Made by a program: the position numbers and the translations under genes | DNA from: Aphrocallistes beatrix | Taxonomy: Eukaryota; Porifera; Hexactinellida; Sceptrulophora; Aphrocallistidae | Reading direction: 5' to 3' | NCBI GenBank assembly: GCA_963281255.1 | Contig: OY725495.1 | Span: forward strand, 868,001 to 932,000 | Length of the DNA: 64,000 nt | In this document: one piece after another, positions 42,030 through 55,910 of the stretch | Numbering within the stretch: position 1 is the first letter of the stretch | How the letters are laid out: every line of letters begins with the position of its first letter | The notes under the pieces: generated by a model | What the model was told of the DNA's origin: nothing | Databases searched by the model: none | Seen by the model: the letters and a program-made list of their open reading frames with translations, nothing else

Positions 42030-42220
42030 GGAATACAAGTACATTCTCAATTTTCACCAGCAGCGTTCGATATTTTAAATTTCAGAAACGAATTGCTATT
42101 TTTGTAGTTATTATTCTTGTTAGTCATATTATCTACTAATACAGTGCCGCTGGATAAGTTATCTCGCCGCAATTTGTGCAGTCAAATATGTTTACGGGTT
42201 ACCATATATTATTTTAAGAA

Positions 42221-42868
42221 AGGACTGTAGGCTTTCAACTCGATCCTGGAACTTGGATCCATTGTGTATCATTGATATCACGTAATCCGCTCAAATTAGA
42301 AATGGAAAATGTATTATTGTTAAATAGGAAGTCATATTTTTGGAGTCCATTGCTAATATTGCCTTACCTCAAATATGTGTGAAGTATGTCGTTTTACAGT
42401 TGTTTTTCACAGATTTAAGATAGATTTTAGCGATATTCTGACCTGTTAAGCACATTTTAAGACGTTATTAATGCATGATTTTCAAAAAAATAAAGGTGGA
42501 AACCGGTTGATTCGAAAAATTTGAAAATTTCTAATGGAATGTTGTTACATTCCAGCGTTGCTATGGAAACGTATTTTTACCATTTGAGCCGATATATTGA
42601 AAACCCGTTATGGATAGATAGTCAAATCTGATTGTATTTGATAGGTAATAGGCTACTTTATATTAGCTCAAAATACATTTGTAGCATTAAATCCTAAGGT
42701 TTTCGAGATGCAATATATTTTATAAATTATACAATATAAATTGCACCATATCTCAAAAACCTCAAAAGCCGATTTTCGAATCAACTTGTTGACTTCAGCA
42801 GATTATGTGATATCAATGATCCATAATTGATCCAAGTTCCAGGACCCAAGATTGAACGCCTACAGTCC
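42221..42868. mobile_element. Foldback element related to the 697-2405 palindrome
   Basis: AGGACTGTAGGC at the left and GCCTACAGTCCT at the right are inverted, as are the inner TGGAACTTGGATCC and GATCCAAGTTCCA blocks. ATTCCAGCGTTGCTATGGAA near 42550 matches ATTCCAGTGTTGCTATGGAA near 1688. A left-end copy recurs at 63090-63219. No ORF. Confidence 0.75.
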
Positions 42869-43455
42869 TAATTATAGGAATCCATGCGGGTTATCCAATT
42901 TTGCGGATTATCCAAAATTTTATAAAATACGTGTATGTAGTAATATAGTACAAATAAATTGGTGGACGAAAATTACGAATTCCTAATAATTTAAAGGTGA
43001 CATCGCTTCATTATCTGGGTCCATGAGCATTGAGTAATAATTTTCATTTTACATTGAAAAAAATGTGTAGAATATAGAATGTTCTTTTTCTGCCATTTGT
43101 ACCAATTTTAGCTAATTCATAAATCCAAAAAATCAAAATAGGTACCTTCCAACAAGTACGATAATATGGTAGACCACTCAGTAATACGTACAATGAAATC
43201 AATAATAATAAAAATGTGGCTTTTTTTTTACGTCTAGCACATTTTTTCGAAGGCGGTATCCTTACTTTATTCTACACACAGTGTATGATCCAAGTAAGTA
43301 CGACACATATTTATATCCAATCTAGCTTAATACATTTCACTAATGACTAAGAAATGAAACTATATGATAAAATCTACATAAAATTCAAAGATATTGGATC
43401 TCGTAGTAATTATTGTGAGGATTCGAGCAATCCTCAATATCCATCAATCAATGCT
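42869..43455. other. 3' flank of the GABA-B-like gene
   Basis: Contains a possible minus-strand AATAAA at 43266-43271, about 190 bp past the stop codon of the receptor gene. No other gene seen. Confidence 0.4.
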
Positions 43456-46400
43456 CTAGTTAATCTCATTATCATCCCCAGCAGGATTGATAGCTCCCAT
43501 ATCTATTTCTACATCATCCAATGGCTTTTCTCCATATTTTGATTTCCTGACGGAGTCTAAAAGCTTTGCTTTCCAATTCTGCTGGACTTTCCCCCCTGCA
43601 GTCTCGGAACTATGAATCCGCTCCCTCAAATCAGTGTTTTCTGCTTCCAAGGTGTCAACCCTCTTCTTCAATTGCACCGCGAAATCGCTGTCGTTTAGAG
43701 AGTTCTTCAAGAGTGACACAGCTCCATAGTCTTGTTCATCCTTTCTATCCCTGACAACCAGCACTAGTTTAGGAATTACCATTAGATTGGATACGATCAC
43801 CAATCCTATAATCAAACTCGTGGAGGTGATCCCGTATCTGATATCAATCTAGAAAACGAAAGGTTCATTCTTTAAGTAAAAATATTCCATGTAACGAGCC
43901 TATTTCAGGTGCTGATTACATTGAGCTGAAGAATTTCGCTCGCTCCATATGCTACAGCCCCGAATATCACGAGGGAATACACACTAATCCCGATATACAC
44001 ACTGTCACTCAGTCCTTTGTATTTGAGGTCCTTTGTGATTATCACGAATACCATTCCGAGTGTTAAGAGAACGCAATTCACAGCCACTAACACTCCCGAC
44101 ACGATCTGGCGTCCGATGATGGAATCAGAGCCACAATAAGGTGTTGAGATCATTGTTGGGATTTGATTGATTGTCACACTTTGTGTTTGTAATGATAATC
44201 TAAAGATATTAGTATGAATATGGACCTGAACAACAAGCAGATACAAAAGGAATTCTCTTTCTCTATTTTGTTTCTTTTTGCTTCAACTTTAGCCATCGCA
44301 TGGCCGTACGAAGTGAGGTTGGTAACCATGGATATTTGTGATGCACCCTAACATTACATTCCTTCATCATTGCTTTGGGGACTGAGAATGCAAACAGCTG
44401 TTTCTTAGCTAACATTTGGACACGAGTTCCCTAGATCATATTCCTTAGATGTATCCTTCCCTCTATTCTAGACACAGATATCACTACATAGGCGTGTTAC
44501 CTTAGCCTCGTACTGCTGCTAGCAGTCCATATGAGTAAGTACATCAGAGTGCCTGATAGATAGGCAACTAGCAGAGCTAGCAGATATACTCTCTTCAGTA
44601 CAAACTTCTTCCTCGCCATGGGGTGCTTAGTACTGTACTCCACGATGTAGAGTGCTTCCAGCGTTCTCAGGAATATCGGCACGTAGGTTAATCCGAACCC
44701 GGTGAAGCCTAACCACAAGTCCAAGTTGCATATGACGTCATACCCAGTTGTTCCTACTACGAATTGGTTAACTTGCTCCACTCTCAGATTCTGCAACCCG
44801 TTTAGGATTATGAATGCGTAGAGAAGTAGTGTACCTACGGAGTTTTAGAACTGGTAGCGTTTCATCATTGTTCATTAATGCAAGGCATAACAATTAATGT
44901 AGCATTATTAATATCACTTTTAATTTCACTCCATTATATCAAAATTCAGGAAAATATATTTTATACTTAGAAGACCTATTTTCAAGTTAAAATACAAGTT
45001 TTATGCATTAAAACTCACCAAGCAGCATAGCAACCGTTAGGATTGGATGGTATGCCTGAATAACCTTTCTTTTCCAGTAAATAAGAGTTATCACAGAGTA
45101 AACAACTGACATTCCAGCAGCTAACAGAGCTAATAGAGACGTAACTACGAACTGAGGTATGCCAATTGCGTCTTGAATGTATTCTATTCCATCAGATGGT
45201 ACTAGACCTCCAGGCCACTGAACTCCTTCGTTCATGCTCATAATCTGACTTCCGAAGCTGAGTCCGATTACATTTGGGACTCCATTGAACCATTGTGATA
45301 CTGAGGCGTTAGCAACCCTGTCTCCCAACTGATCAAATTGAACTCTTCCTCCAACACCTAGATATTTTGTCAGAATTCAAATTATAATGATAAACTTGCA
45401 AATAACCTGGGGGTTCTCTCCTGATGCTAATCATCTATACCGTAAACTGGGGCGACTTTGGCTCTAAGAGGTGACTTTGTCCCACAATAGCAATTTTAAT
45501 AAGATATACTCAAACTTATGAATCAATGTAATAACATTGATAATATGTTGAATGAAACTCTCAATATATCCACAGGTATTTAAACCGCAATATTTCCAAG
45601 TTTGGGTATATTTTATTAAAATTGCTATTGTGGGACAAAGTCACCTCTTAGGGCAAAAGTCGCCCCAGTTTACGGTAATACAATCATTTAAGTGATTTCT
45701 GGATAACAATGCATCAATTAAAAGAGTAGTTTTAAGATGCTTTGCTAAACAAGAGAAAAATATTGTTTCTATTTTCTTTTTTGATATTCTAAAATTCCAA
45801 GACTAACTTAGTAAACAATTATATAAATTATCAATTAATTTCAAAAAGAGGTATCTAACCTAGAAAATCTGTTCTAAGGAGTTCTTGATTCAAAAGTTTT
45901 GAAATACCAACACTATCATAAGTGAAACTCTCCAGACAATAGTTGCTATCTCGAGCACACAAATCTCTGTTATTTTTCTCATAAGAATCCAGTGAATATA
46001 CAATTGCACCTAAGGTATCAAAAATTGCCACTTCTATTGCGGTTGAATTGAATATTGAGAGAAATTCGTTGGCGCTTGGACCTAAGAATGTAGGAGCGTC
46101 TGGTTCATATGAGTTAGGAGAGGATACGAATGACACGGCATAATCAAGCGTCCTCCTGAGTTCTTCTGAAGTGCAATTAGTCATACTTGTGTTCCAATAG
46201 TTGCGTGGATACCTAGTTTATTATTTATTAATGCAGTTCCAATGAGGAGATGCCCTTATGGTACTATGAATGGTCTACTACGTCTTCCGTACACGAAACC
46301 TGCGAAATATTCGTTTTTTAACAATTTTGAAATGAAGGATCCTCTATAGTATAGATGTACCAAATAATTTCTTTCCTCAATTTTTAATGACATCCAGTTT

Positions 46401-48277
46401 GTATAATTCATTTTTCCTTTACTACTAAACTCTGTCAGAATATTTTAAACATTGTTATTACACTAGACAGGTTAACTGTATTTAGATATTTCGCTAATAT
46501 TACATACCAGCCTATCATGAGCCATGTAACCGTAGGAGCTAGCCTATCCCTCTTGTAGAATTCACACAGAAACCTGACTGCATCTCTTGCATAGAAATTC
46601 CCAATCAGTATGCTATAGCTCTCCTCTATAATGCGAGTAACCAGTCCTGGTATGGATTCTGGTTCTAAGTAGAGAAATAGTTCTGTACTGATCCCGGCTT
46701 CTGTGAGTTGGCTACTCATTACACTAGCAGTGGATGAGAAGAGCGAATCTAGTTGTGAGATTATACCTAGAGAGGTTTGGATTGAATTATAAACTTTCTT
46801 TTGTATGTTTCGTCAAATGGCATTTTAAACTATAAATTTAATCACGCAACATCCAGTGATGTATTTTTTTTTAATCCGGATGTTAATCAGATATTATGAT
46901 AAATAATTTCAGATATTATGAAAGTCCACTTTAGCGAATAAAATTAGTATTACTTGTATTAAATAATTTATCATAAAAAGAGAAAATATTACCAAAATTG
47001 CATAGCTTTGCTTGCCTAAATGATCCCAAATGTACACAGTTAAGGTCCCAAGGATCAGGAATGACCTGGTGATTGTCGGTTACGACGTCCAGAGGGTATC
47101 CCTAGTGGTAATTACCGACACAGAGTTGCACGTGGGCCGTAATTTTGTAACAAAAAAAATCAGTACAATGGTATATTGCCCCCAAATTTTATTTATCCCA
47201 TACAACGTACGTATTGACAAAGCCATTAAATGTTTAGTCAATTAATTTCGAAAAGAAGTTATAGTAAGAATAGTAAATTACAGTAAAGTGGGGGGAAATC
47301 GAAGTTTAACAAGGTGATGAGTTAAGTCGTCATTGACTCACCTAACTGGCCTGAAAGTCATTGAGTAGTACGTATTGTGCGGGCCAATGGCCTGCAACAA
47401 AGATTTTCGACCCACAAAGGGCTTACGGGCCAGCCCACCCCCCGTGCAACTGTGTACCGACACACCAACACATATTTCTGGCCGATATAATATGTAGTTT
47501 GATTACTCTAACTAGAACTCTCGACAGAATCGAACTATGATCCTCGAGTTGTGTCACATCCCTGGTTTATAGCGACCAGGTGGACCGACGTGCTGGCAAT
47601 AAAAGTTACGATTCCTATGCACAATAGTTCCTACCAACTCTGTTCCATCCTTGTGACTTCACAAAGTTAACTCGACCCTGCACCAGCACTAAATCAGAAG
47701 CTGCTACTCGGTAGAAGTTCTGGAATGTGGCATTGTTGGATAGTTCTGCACTGGTGGCTGAATAGGATACTATGTGGATGTTCTTAGGTCCAACGTCTCG
47801 CGCGATGGGATTAGCAGCTGGTGAACATGCTGGACCTTTAAAACAACAGATAAATAAAATAATTACGAGAAGGAACATATTTGGACGTCTCCCTGAAAGT
47901 TAATTAAAATTTAAAATTTTGCCCAAAGTATTATGTATAAGCATAGATCTAAGTTGTTATCCGTATCAAGCTCAGTGGTCACTTATCCTACCTAGAATGA
48001 AGATGTTCTTCCGATCTGTTTCCAGCATATCTATGTATGCCCTGATTCCCAGAGTTTCAGAGCATCCTGAATTAAATGAGGTAAAGTTTAATGTGTATCC
48101 ATCCAATAAACCACTCCTATCTCTCACTTTCTCTATCCCATAGCTCACCACAGTTTCATAGCCTAAATCACTTATTCCCAATTCTAGTGATTCGGGCGCA
48201 TGGAAGAAAGCGAATTGTATTGTCTTCTGTCCACTTGTTAGTGTCAGAAGTGAAATGAAAAAGATTGGTAGAAGCAT
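43456..48277 (-). CDS. GABA-B-receptor-like class C GPCR
   Basis: Eight exons on the minus strand: 48277-47992, 47835-47635, 46766-46508, 46212-45860, 45357-45019, 44834-44501, 44199-43920 and 43848-43456. GT-AG borders and phases agree and give about 814 aa. Residues 1-16 form a signal peptide (LLPIFFISLLTLTSG). A bilobed Venus-flytrap domain follows to about 440, with GPACSPAANPIARDVG, VLVQGRVNFVKSQGW and LMIGWYPRNYW blocks like those of GABA-B receptors. Next come VGGRVQFDQLGDR just before the membrane, then seven membrane spans. There is no cysteine-rich linker domain, as in GABA-B and unlike mGlu or CaSR. The tail has a heptad run, LKKRVDTLEAENTDLRERI, where GABA-B subunits carry their dimerising coiled coil. 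The ligand cannot be told from sequence. Introns 2 and 4 carry MITEs. Confidence 0.9.
45440..45675. mobile_element. 236-bp MITE in the receptor intron
   Basis: CCGTAAACTGGGGCGACTTT at both ends, inverted, with long, nearly perfect arms (about 65 bp) and TA flanks at 45438-45439 and 45676-45677. No ORF. Confidence 0.9.
47121..47454. mobile_element. hAT MITE, GC-rich, 8-bp TSD, copy 1
   Basis: Starts CAGAGTTGCACGTGGGCC and ends CCGTGCAACTGTG. TACCGACA is repeated exactly at 47113-47120 and 47455-47462. Intron 2 of the receptor gene. Blocks of GCGGGCC recur near the right end. Confidence 0.85.
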
Positions 48278-48414
48278 CGAGTCATAAATGTTAAAAAATA
48301 TAAATTATAAAACTCCAAAATGAGGAAAAGGGACTAGTTTTTAGGAAAAATTATCAAAGATTGTTCTTGATAAATATTTCCTGACTGAATCTATGAGCTT
48401 ATATGCTGGATTAG

Positions 48415-48422
48415 TTTATATA
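48415..48422 (-). promoter_or_regulatory. Possible TATA box of the receptor gene
   Basis: TATATAAA on the minus strand, 138 bp upstream of the ATG at 48277. It is the best match nearby, though further from the start than in the other two genes. Confidence 0.35.
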
Positions 48423-48639
48423 GACTTTAAATAGTGGATAAAGTATCCTTACACAATCCTGATGAATGTAATTGATATGAGGGATTGTTTCCATTTTAAC
48501 ATAAATTAAAAAATAGTTATGGTAAAAGAGATTAGATTGCCTGAGACACATTGCCTAGCCAATGATTAGGATTGATGATAGTATTATGAGCTTGTATAAT
48601 TATGCTCGTGTTTACATTGTCTATAATGTGAACTCGACG

Positions 48640-48990
48640 TTATGATTCATTGTCTTCTAGGCAGTGCTTGACAAATCCGGGTATATATGATTCCATCAGT
48701 GTTTGGAACATATAACATATTTTGCATGAGGATCCAAGTAATTTTAGAAAGATCCCATCTCTTATGACTAGATTAAGATTTTCCATAGAAAGTACCAAAC
48801 CATATATTGTCATAGTCGTGTGCATCTGTCAATTGTATCTCTTTTCTATCTTCTAGGATCGAGCATGATAGTGAGTGAAATTGCACTCCTGTCTCCTCCA
48901 TCTGACTGAGGAGCTTTCTCAGTCTGAAGCAACCTTTCAATATCAGGATGTAATTATGTGTTGAATCCTGCGTACAAATAATTTATGATG
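48640..48990 (-). other. Coding-like segment of unknown nature
   Basis: On the minus strand, 48960 to about 48770 reads NYILILKGCFRLRKLLSQME and continues with mixed polar composition to a stop. A second frame takes over near 48780 and reads NLVIRDGIFLKLLGS to a stop at 48640. Together they look like one protein fragment with a frameshift or a missed intron. I do not recognise the family. It lies upstream of the receptor promoter on the same strand. Confidence 0.3.
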
Positions 48991-49316
48991 AATTGATCTG
49001 CTAGATCAAGAGGGATACAAACTATTACTTGTATAAGGATGAATACATTTCTTAGCTAGAAGATGCCTGAACTAATACAAGTATATTTGATCGAACCGGA
49101 TGCATATATTGTCCGGCTATGGCTGTACCAATATTTATACCCGGCCCGGTTACATTTAATGTAAAATATTTTTCAAATGAAGTTATTGTGTTTGCATTGT
49201 TGATGCGAATTCAAAGTAAATTTTTACAGCACCAAATTAATTAATGAATTAAGTTATAAACAAGTACATATTGATCCTCTGACATGTTCAACATGATTCA
49301 TTATAACTTGCTAATA

Positions 49317-49676
49317 CAGAGTTGCACGCGGGCCGGCCCGGCTCGCAGGCCCGCGGGCTGCGGGCCGTGCGGGCCGAATATAATAGTTTGTGGGCTCCAC
49401 GGGCCGGAAATCTTGGCAGGACTCCCCGCGATGGAATTGTCACGAGGTACCAATTAAGGAATACTTACGTAAATGGAACTTTGTAGTTTCCACTTATTTG
49501 TGTTTGCAGAAACTCCCATAAAAGGATTCCCTAAGTGTCTCTCTATAGTTAGTAACTTACAAAGCGGGCCAAAAATATTTATGCGGGCTTCTTGCGGGCC
49601 GAATAATTTAGTTGCGGACCGGGTTAACTTAAAATTGCGGGCCGCGGTTACAAATTTCGGCCCGCGTGCAACTCTG
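49317..49676. mobile_element. hAT MITE, GC-rich, 8-bp TSD, copy 2
   Basis: CAGAGTTGCACGCGGGCC and its inverted copy at the right end. TGCTAATA is repeated exactly at 49309-49316 and 49677-49684. The body is made largely of GCGGGCC-type blocks, far richer in GC than its surroundings. 360 bp; no ORF. Confidence 0.9.
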
Positions 49677-49790
49677 TGCTAATATATATCCTAAATACTA
49701 CCAGGAGAGCTTGAGTAAAAATTCGTAGACCTGTCAATCCTGGTCAACCAGACCAATAAAAATTTGCTTCCGCCAGGCCTGAATGAACTA

Positions 49791-49978
49791 CAGTTGACTC
49801 CGCTTAATAGGGCCACTGTTTAATCGGGTCAGCCGCTTAATCGGGCCACTTTTGGTAGGACCAGAATAGCTCTCACACATAGAAGCTAATACAAAATATT
49901 TTCGGTTAATAGGGTTCTCCGCTTAATCGGGCCAAAATGTCCTCTGACCGATGTGGCCCTATTAAGCGGAGTTGACTG
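49791..49978. mobile_element. 188-bp pogo-like MITE, copy 2
   Basis: Same ends, length and TA target duplication (49789-49790, 49979-49980) as 37609-37796, with a few base changes. Confidence 0.9.
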
Positions 49979-50105
49979 TATATGCAACAAAATAGTTCCT
50001 AAGATGGCGACTGCATTCTTGTTAATCAACTCGCTAGTTATCAATTCGTAAACTTCCAAATTATAAGTATGTAGTTACTCTCTTGATAAATTAAATAATA
50101 ATTAA

Positions 50106-50500
50106 AACAAGCGCATTTCGCTTCCTTGCGATGCGCGGATTGCAGACACTGTATGTGTGCATGGAGATATTAAAAAAGGTTGATTGCTTTCTAATTCTCT
50201 ACTTTTTTAAATTTTAAGCTTTTACAATAATCTCTTTCCCGAATAATTCTCAACATATGCGCTAAGTTTGGGAAATAATATCCAACCTGTGGCCTGCTCT
50301 GCCCGGTCTGGTACCAGACCATAAAACAAATTGAGGTGGACCGAATATATCCTGGAGCAAAAATTCTGATATATTTGGTCTGGTCGAATAATTTACTTAA
50401 CTCTGGCCGAAAATGATTGGAATATTTGGTCCAGTCGGAGAATATTTTTAACGGGATGAATATTTCGTGACAGGTCAAACGAATAGCATGAAATTAACAA
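50106..50500. repeat. Repeat fragments: hairpin end and dispersed block
   Basis: 50106-50165 is a worn hairpin end (ACAAGCGCATTTCGCTTCCT). 50240-50470 matches the block at 25130-25320 (AATATCCAACCTGTGGCC, then GGTCTGGTC and GGTCCAGTCGG motifs). Confidence 0.55.
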
Positions 50501-50741
50501 AAACTGTCCAATATGCAGTTCATACTTCTTAGGTAACCAGGTTGTCATTTGTGAAAATTGATTTAACCTCGAATAAGGTGGAACTAGTAGATTAAGTATT
50601 AAACTCCAGTCCCATGGAACTGTATTCTACTATAAACGCATTTTGTAAATGTATTAAATATTTATTCAAGATTATTCTAGATTCACTGAAGATCGCCATT
50701 AGAGATACATTCTATACAGTAGGTGGAGTTTTAGAAGTATA

Positions 50742-52020
<1,279 letters not shown>

Positions 52021-52139
52021 CTATGCTCCAATTGTTCTAAATCCTCTCAAATCTTAATAGATGCTTTACGCATGCATTGTGGAGACAAGTAAATAATACT
52101 GTATCTCTAATTGTGCGTGTAAATTACTCCCCTTATGTA

Positions 52140-52165
52140 TAATAATAATAATAATAATAATAATT
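52140..52165. repeat. (AAT)n microsatellite
   Basis: Eight or more ATA/AAT units just downstream of the split zinc-finger gene. Confidence 0.9.
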
Positions 52166-52408
52166 TAGATTGCTCAGCTTAGTTTTAATCCTTTTTTCGT
52201 TAGATTGTTATTTTTGTTTGTCAGATTAGCTAGCTATCTAATCATACTTTTTTTTGCGAAAATGAAATCAAAACTCTCTATCAAGCTGCTAGTAACACAC
52301 AAACATGTTTCGCTCGTTTACGATGCATTTCTGTCAAAGTTGTGTTCACAACTAACTATGTTTACTAGCGCATATGATCATAAAACTCATGAATGCATTT
52401 GTAGAATT

Positions 52409-52645
52409 TAGGCGCCCTTTGGGCGCCTGGGCCCACATTGATTAATTATATGTTAGATAACATATCTAAATACGTCTGTCCTACTGTTCGATATCACTTG
52501 AGATAGCACAAAATTTTCATGGAATTTTGGTCCAGGGGACCAATTTCCATAAGGAATTTTGGTCCGCCCGAACCAATTTTTTCATGGAAAATTAGTCTCC
52601 CAGACAATTTTTCCTGAAAAATTAATCTCCCGTACAATTTTCCTC
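52409..52645. repeat. Hairpin-family fragment, then a decayed 30-bp tandem repeat
   Basis: 52409-52510 holds AGGCGCCCTTTGGGCGCCTG and the following TACGTCTGTCCTACTGTT block of the hairpin family. 52515-52645 contains four worn copies of a unit with GGAATTTTGGTCC / GGAAAATTAGTCTCC. Confidence 0.6.
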
Positions 52646-52674
52646 TTTTATCGAATTTAAATATTCAATCTCGG

Positions 52675-53453
52675 TTGAAAATGTATCAGGATCCCGGGAT
52701 CCGGGTCCTGGGCAAACGGTATGTACAGCAGTGGCTAAATCTAAGAAAAATGTACTCTATTATGCCAACAATGCAACATCCTGAAGCTAAAGTCAGCCCC
52801 ATTTCACTTACTGAGATGATACGCAGCGATCAAAAAATATTGAAATCACACATTTCCTTCAGAAGTAGCGCTACAATGTCAAAAAAGGTCCTGAACAAAA
52901 ACATTACCCCGACTCACGTTGAAGTTGACTATAGTTATCTATTTTCGATCCTGTTGCTTCTAAATCAATGTGAAATGTTGAGGTAAAATGTTTTTAATGA
53001 TCTCAATTTGTTCTTCGGTGTACATATGAATTACAAATGGATTTTTAGCTACACTTTGAATATATCCATTAAAATTGGCTCCTGTAATACTCAAATCTTA
53101 AGTACTTTGAGTAATTATAATATCCTGGAACATTTCTTCACCGAACCTGCTTTTGGAGTCATATTCTGACTTTATTTTTCGAATGCATCAGGAAATTTTA
53201 AAGCGTTCATATTACCACGCAATGCAACATTTAAACATGCAGGATTTTCAAACTGTCTGTAATGATAATTGATAGGAGAAACAAAATCAGCTCTTGTCCC
53301 ACTAATTCCCTTGAATGACCAGATAATCTTCGACAGTTTTCTCATCCGAATGTTCATCCGTGGTGTTTCATTAACTTTGACAAATGCAACTAATTGTTCG
53401 TTTGAATAATTTGGTGAGTAATCTATCACGAGTTGAAAATGTGTACAATTCAT
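52675..53453. other. Two unidentified open frames, opposite strands
   Basis: 52675-52986 (+) encodes 103 codons with fairly even composition, and 53453-53172 (-) encodes 93 codons (with CTHFQLVIDYSPNYSNEQL and FVKVNETPRMNIRMRKL). I recognise neither. The minus-strand frame could be a later exon of the segment at 54841-54664, since a TTTGCAAG acceptor would join it in frame, but this is weak. Confidence 0.25.
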
Positions 53454-53454
53454 A

Positions 53455-53954
53455 AACTTGCAAATAGCCTTGCAATAAAGTAATGTCCTTTATTTTTGAG
53501 AGAGTTTTCATTTATACGATTGTATAAAAGTTAAGGACTGAATGAGAAATCACTTCTAATTTAGCATTAATCAAATTTTTCCATTCTCTAGGTCGTGTTG
53601 TCTTACAGTTTTGAGCCTTCGAATATCATTCTTGCAGAGACAATCTAAAGTTTAGAATATCTTTGTCATTAACAATATTTGGTAATGATAAAATAATTGG
53701 ATGATCTTCAATTGATGTACTATTTTCCAGGTTTAGATTGTTTATGGGAGGCTTTTTGAGTATAATAATACCGTTACTGTATTTTTGTAAGTTATAGGGA
53801 GGCTTTCAAGAATAATACTAACTGGTAAGGTCAAAATTGATTCTATTTTAAAATGAGATTCATAAAAGAAATTCAATTGCCATTGTATGATAGTTTTTTT
53901 ACTCCTCCATAGGTTCATTACCTTTGCTCTTAAAGCATGTCGATTATTGCAGTA
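53455..53954. other. Non-coding, nothing recognised
   Basis: AT-rich stretch without a supported feature. Confidence 0.3.
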
Positions 53955-54444
53955 CAGGTATCCCTCTTTTTACGCGGTAGATGCGTTCCTTGAAAAGTGC
54001 GCGTAAAACGAAATTGCTTAAAAAAGTAACGCATATTAAACATAGAGATGAGTTCCCGAATAATTATCAAAATCAAATATATTTTGAATTCTTAATGGAT
54101 ATTTGTGTGGAAAATGTTTAAATTCTAAATACTACCCGGCATTCCCTCTGGGCCGCCCGGCCATTGCCGGTTAACCGGGTGGGTTACGACGCCTATGCTC
54201 ATTATGTCTTTATTTTAAATCAAAATTCTAATTATTCGAATTCATCATCTTTTGTGTCAAAATATTATTGAGTGTTATTTTAGATTTCCGCTTTTTGTCA
54301 TTAAATATCGACAATAATCTAAAATTTCGAAATAAAAGAGAATTGATTGTTAAAAATCATATATAAAACCGCGTGAAACGAGTTGAAGACCTAAAAAGAG
54401 GTTTGGTTATAAACAATTAGTCCGCGTAAAACGAGGTTCTACTG
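53955..54444. mobile_element. 490-bp pogo/Tigger-like MITE
   Basis: Ends CAGGTATCCCTCTTTTTACG and (reverse-complemented) CAGTAGAACCTCGTTTTACG, with TA at 53953-53954 and 54445-54446. A GC-rich patch with CCGGTTAACCGGG lies near 54170 and may be a further insertion. No ORF. Confidence 0.75.
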
Positions 54445-54663
54445 TACATTTTCTTTGCTAACTTCCCCTTAAATGAACTAGTTATGCGGCAATTTTGTGA
54501 TTTTTCAAAAAAGAATATTTAATTCCATCTTATATTTAAAATGAACATTGCTTGAACAAGGTCATCAATCTTTGTGGACCAAATGTATCAAACCTAGATA
54601 ATTAAATATTATAAAAAGGTATTAACTACAAAATAGAATACACTTTATGAATATTATTCTGTA

Positions 54664-54841
54664 CCTGATTTTCTCGGTCCAAGATTCGATTCAATATCGC
54701 CACATTGGAGAAGAAGAGGAGGAAGAAAAACCAAAAATATGAAAGAATTAAATCGTAAAACAATATTAAAACTTGAATAACATCAGGAATTCTGTAACCA
54801 AGCGTTACAGTACTGGACCACGTAATAGGGGCTACACTCAT
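54664..54841 (-). CDS. Possible first exon of a membrane protein
   Basis: Minus-strand ATG at 54841 followed by about 59 codons with one strong membrane span (VLILFYDLILSYFWFFFLLF), then a donor after DRENQ (CAG|GTACAG). The following exons were not found with confidence. It could be a relative of the 7TM gene at 58234-59388, but I see no clear sequence match. Confidence 0.3.
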
Positions 54842-55204
54842 GATTTAGGGAAAATACAAATGAAGGATGCGACTTATTAACTGAAAAGAAAAGTTCAAAG
54901 GTAACAAGAATAAGCATATAAATATTGGTAGAAATATCATAATCGATATCGAAAATATCGTTTTAATACTATCATACGTCTGAAATTACTTATGATTTAA
55001 TAACCGCAAAATAACATGATTATAATTAAATATCCTAATTGTCATCAAGATACATTAAAAATACACCTGTGATCAATATTTATTAAGAGAGATAAAACTA
55101 GATAACGTCACTGGAAGCTATAAAGAGGGCAAATTGGTACACCATCGAAATGACATAAACCTCCTAGGCGAGTATTATCGTAGTTTGATTTCATCCTGAT
55201 CGGT
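54842..55204. other. Non-coding, nothing recognised
   Basis: AT-rich flank with no supported feature. Confidence 0.3.
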
Positions 55205-55590
55205 CCATTGAAAATGTCGGCTCATCATGAAATTATGACTTCATTGTCACCTTTTTCATCATTACAAATTTCAGTTTTTCGACTATAACTCAGTCATTTT
55301 AGGTGATAGAGGGCTGAAACTTTAATATAATGTGTATATTAATATATCTCAAATATGATACATCATCAAAAAATGATGACTCATCACCGTTATGACGTCA
55401 TCATTACGCATCAAAAATTGAGAAATTGACAAATTTGGTGATTTTTCGAGTGATTTCGATTATAACAGTAAGCCAGACGTAAATATAAATGTTATCAGCC
55501 ATATAATTTATCAATGTGAACCTAGGCGCCCAAAGGGCGCCTCCCGTGGACACAAAGTGTCCGTCAGCCCCGCAAGTAAGCACGCTTGTC
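55205..55590 (+). mobile_element. 5'-truncated hairpin/(TA)n element
   Basis: Family sequence from the GTCGGCTCATCATGAAATTA block through TTATGACGTCATCATTACGC to AGGCGCCCAAAGGGCGCCTC and a shortened GTAAGCACGCTTGT end. Confidence 0.7.
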
Positions 55591-55910
55591 TTATATATTA
55601 AAACACAGGAATTATTTATGTGTAGGAGTGCAATATTTTGAATAATCTCCTATACCATAATGTTATTCAGTAGCGTAGCCACACACGGGCATATGCCATA
55701 GTAAACATAATTAATCGATAGACCTTGTAGACAAGATTAATTTTGAATCATTTAATTTGATTTAGGATTCTAAATTAACAAGGTCTTTTTTTCAGAGTAC
55801 TAAAATTAAATAAAAAAGCTTTTTTCAATGTAAGTTGTAATAAATATGGACACATAAACAATACCCATTAGGCTAAGATTGACTTAATTTGCACAAGCTT
55901 TACATGAGTC

